6,834 nt of DNA from Collinsella sp. (GTDB taxonomy: Bacteria; Actinomycetota; Coriobacteriia; Coriobacteriales; Coriobacteriaceae). Position numbers and translations under genes: made by a program. This document shows, one piece after another, positions 6,072 through 6,834 of the stretch. Below the pieces are notes generated by a model, which worked only from the letters and a program-made list of their open reading frames with translations, was not told the DNA's origin and searched no databases. Positions within the stretch are counted from its first letter, which is position 1, and each line of letters starts with the position of its first letter. The DNA lies in assembly GCA_019414465.1 (NCBI GenBank), contig DXLY01000006.1, positions 42,004 through 48,837 on the forward strand, given 5' to 3'.

Positions 6072-6148
6072 GGCGGTCATTTGGCGTCTCGACACAAGCT
6101 CGGCCCCGGAGCTCGTTCGAGCTGTTCGTATTCCTTGAAAGGGGAAAC

Positions 6149-6634
6149 ATGGACATATCGAGGAAGACTGATTATGCCCTTCGCATGCTTGCGATGCTTG
6201 CCGAGGAGCCGGAGCGGTTGCTTTCTGTTCGCACTGCTGCCGAAGAGGTCAATGTTCCGTATTCGTTTGCCCGTTCGATTCAGCACGGCTTGGTTCAGGC
6301 CGGCATTGTGGAGAGCCTGCGTGGTGTTCATGGCGGCATGCGCCTTAAGGTGAGCCCCGACGATGTCACGATCCGTCAGGTCGTAGAGGCCGTTCAGGGC
6401 CCCATGGTTATGAATGATTGCACCGCGCCCGATGGCGACTGTGCGCGCATGGGCACGTGCTGCTATCATCCCCTGTGGGCCGGAGCCCAGGCGCTGATGC
6501 GCGACTATCTCGATTCCGTTTCGCTCGGCGATATCGTCGCCCATCGCCAGTTTCCGGCTGTCGATCCCAAGTTCGCCGACCGCGATGCGTTTCCCGAGTA
6601 CGCCGCTTGCGCGTATGCTTGCCGGGAGGAATAG
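6149..6634 (+). CDS. Rrf2-family iron-sulfur transcriptional regulator (IscR/NsrR-like)
   Basis: A 161-residue regulator. It starts MDISRKTDYALRML, the Rrf2 N-terminal signature, followed by a winged helix (about residues 1-66) with VPYSFARSIQHGLVQAGIVES as recognition region and RGVHGGMRL as wing. The dimerisation and cluster region has C91, C98 and C104 (plus C105) and H107. This closely mirrors the cysteine trio and histidine of IscR, except that the first gap has six residues instead of five. That supports an Fe-S cluster and sensing of Fe-S supply, oxidative stress or NO; which one cannot be told. The C-terminus carries another pair, C154 and C158. The ATG at 6149 was chosen for the GAAAGGGG (6137-6144) ribosome site and the family N-terminus; a GTG at 6029 would add 40 unrelated residues across the promoter. 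mutY follows after 21 bases, so the two are probably one operon. Confidence 0.92.
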   Translation: MDISRKTDYALRMLAMLAEEPERLLSVRTAAEEVNVPYSFARSIQHGLVQAGIVESLRGVHGGMRLKVSPDDVTIRQVVEAVQGPMVMNDCTAPDGDCARMGTCCYHPLWAGAQALMRDYLDSVSLGDIVAHRQFPAVDPKFADRDAFPEYAACAYACREE

Positions 6635-6655
6635 CGCCGCATAAGGAGCATTGTC

Positions 6656-6834
6656 ATGATTCAGGACCCCTTTCGTTCGATGATTCGTTCGGAAGGGGTC
6701 CTGCGTTATCGCGACCTTCCGTGGCGCCGCACGCGCGACCCGTATATCATCTGGCTTTCCGAGGTCATGCTGCAGCAGACGCAGGTGCCGCGCGTGGAGA
6801 CGCGCATGCCGGCGTGGCTCGATCGCTTTCCGAC
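6656..6834 (+). CDS. mutY: A/G-specific adenine DNA glycosylase MutY, N-terminal part
   Basis: The first 59 residues of a gene that continues past the window. LPWRRTRDPYIIWLSEVMLQQTQV closely matches the start of MutY, which removes adenine mispaired with 8-oxoguanine. SEVMLQQTQV (35-44) holds the catalytic glutamate, here E36, equivalent to E37 of E. coli MutY. MutY rather than Nth is indicated by LPWR and this glutamate. The 4Fe-4S cysteines and 8-oxoG-recognition domain lie beyond the window and cannot be checked. TAAGGAG (6642-6648) is spaced seven bases from the ATG. The start lies 21 bases behind the Rrf2 gene. The first codons contain a strong hairpin (6662-6703). Confidence 0.9.
   Translation, partial: MIQDPFRSMIRSEGVLRYRDLPWRRTRDPYIIWLSEVMLQQTQVPRVETRMPAWLDRFP
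6662..6703 (+). promoter_or_regulatory. Hairpin within the first codons of mutY
   Basis: CAGGACCCCTTTCG (6662-6675) pairs with CGGAAGGGGTCCTG (6690-6703) over 14 bp with one T-G wobble and a 14-base loop. It covers codons 3-16 and begins only four bases after the start codon. No T-run follows, so it is not a terminator. A stable structure this close to the start could slow initiation or tune expression relative to the Rrf2 gene. It could instead be a chance of codon choice. Confidence 0.55.

Noticed and set aside
6029..6148. Upstream GTG start extending the Rrf2 protein by 40 residues
   Set aside because: The extension crosses the TATAAT box, lacks a ribosome site, and the family N-terminus begins at the ATG at 6149.

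Overview
The window is a GC-rich, gene-dense stretch of bacterial chromosome with every recognisable gene on the + strand. Short intergenic gaps, GGAGG-type ribosome binding sites, a CCA-encoding tRNA gene and the combination of a UMF1-type transporter, a LytS/LytR-type two-component pair and an Rrf2-MutY pair fit a high-GC Gram-positive. My best guess is a gut coriobacterium such as Collinsella, but this is an impression from protein and base-composition style. No marker gene proves it.

Layout. (1) 9-1268: a 12-segment UMF1-family major facilitator transporter. (2) 1269-1438: a gap with a possible promoter and a strong terminator-like hairpin placed only 20-30 bases before the next ribosome binding site. 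(3) 1439-4755: a signalling module. It holds a soluble GT-A fold glycosyltransferase, a LytS-like membrane histidine kinase whose start codon overlaps the glycosyltransferase stop (ATGA), and a LytR/AlgR-like response regulator with a LytTR DNA-binding domain. A terminator hairpin follows directly. (4) 4850-5317: a YfcE/MJ0936-like metallophosphoesterase with its own terminator. (5) 5360-5650: a non-coding block rich in inverted repeats, dominated by a perfect 39-bp inverted repeat that makes a palindromic element of about 145 bases. (6) 5651-5840: promoter, tRNA-Asp(GTC) and its terminator. (7) 5841-6148: an unusually long regulatory region carrying repeated TGTTCA motifs, a paired CAGGGGGTT repeat, a 12-bp palindrome and two promoter-like -10 elements. 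(8) 6149-6834: an Rrf2-family regulator with IscR-like cysteines, followed 21 bases later by the start of mutY, which runs off the window.

How the genes may work together. The kinase and regulator form a two-component system in which H243 of the kinase should phosphorylate D54 of the regulator. Translational coupling to a glycosyltransferase suggests, by inference, a link to cell-surface glycan synthesis. The Rrf2 protein probably senses iron-sulfur status, redox state or NO. It probably autoregulates through the repeats in front of it, and may co-control MutY, itself an iron-sulfur DNA repair enzyme. No phage, transposase or CRISPR was seen. The least ordinary features are the long palindromic element, the repeat-laden rrf2 promoter, and a 14-bp hairpin within the first codons of mutY.
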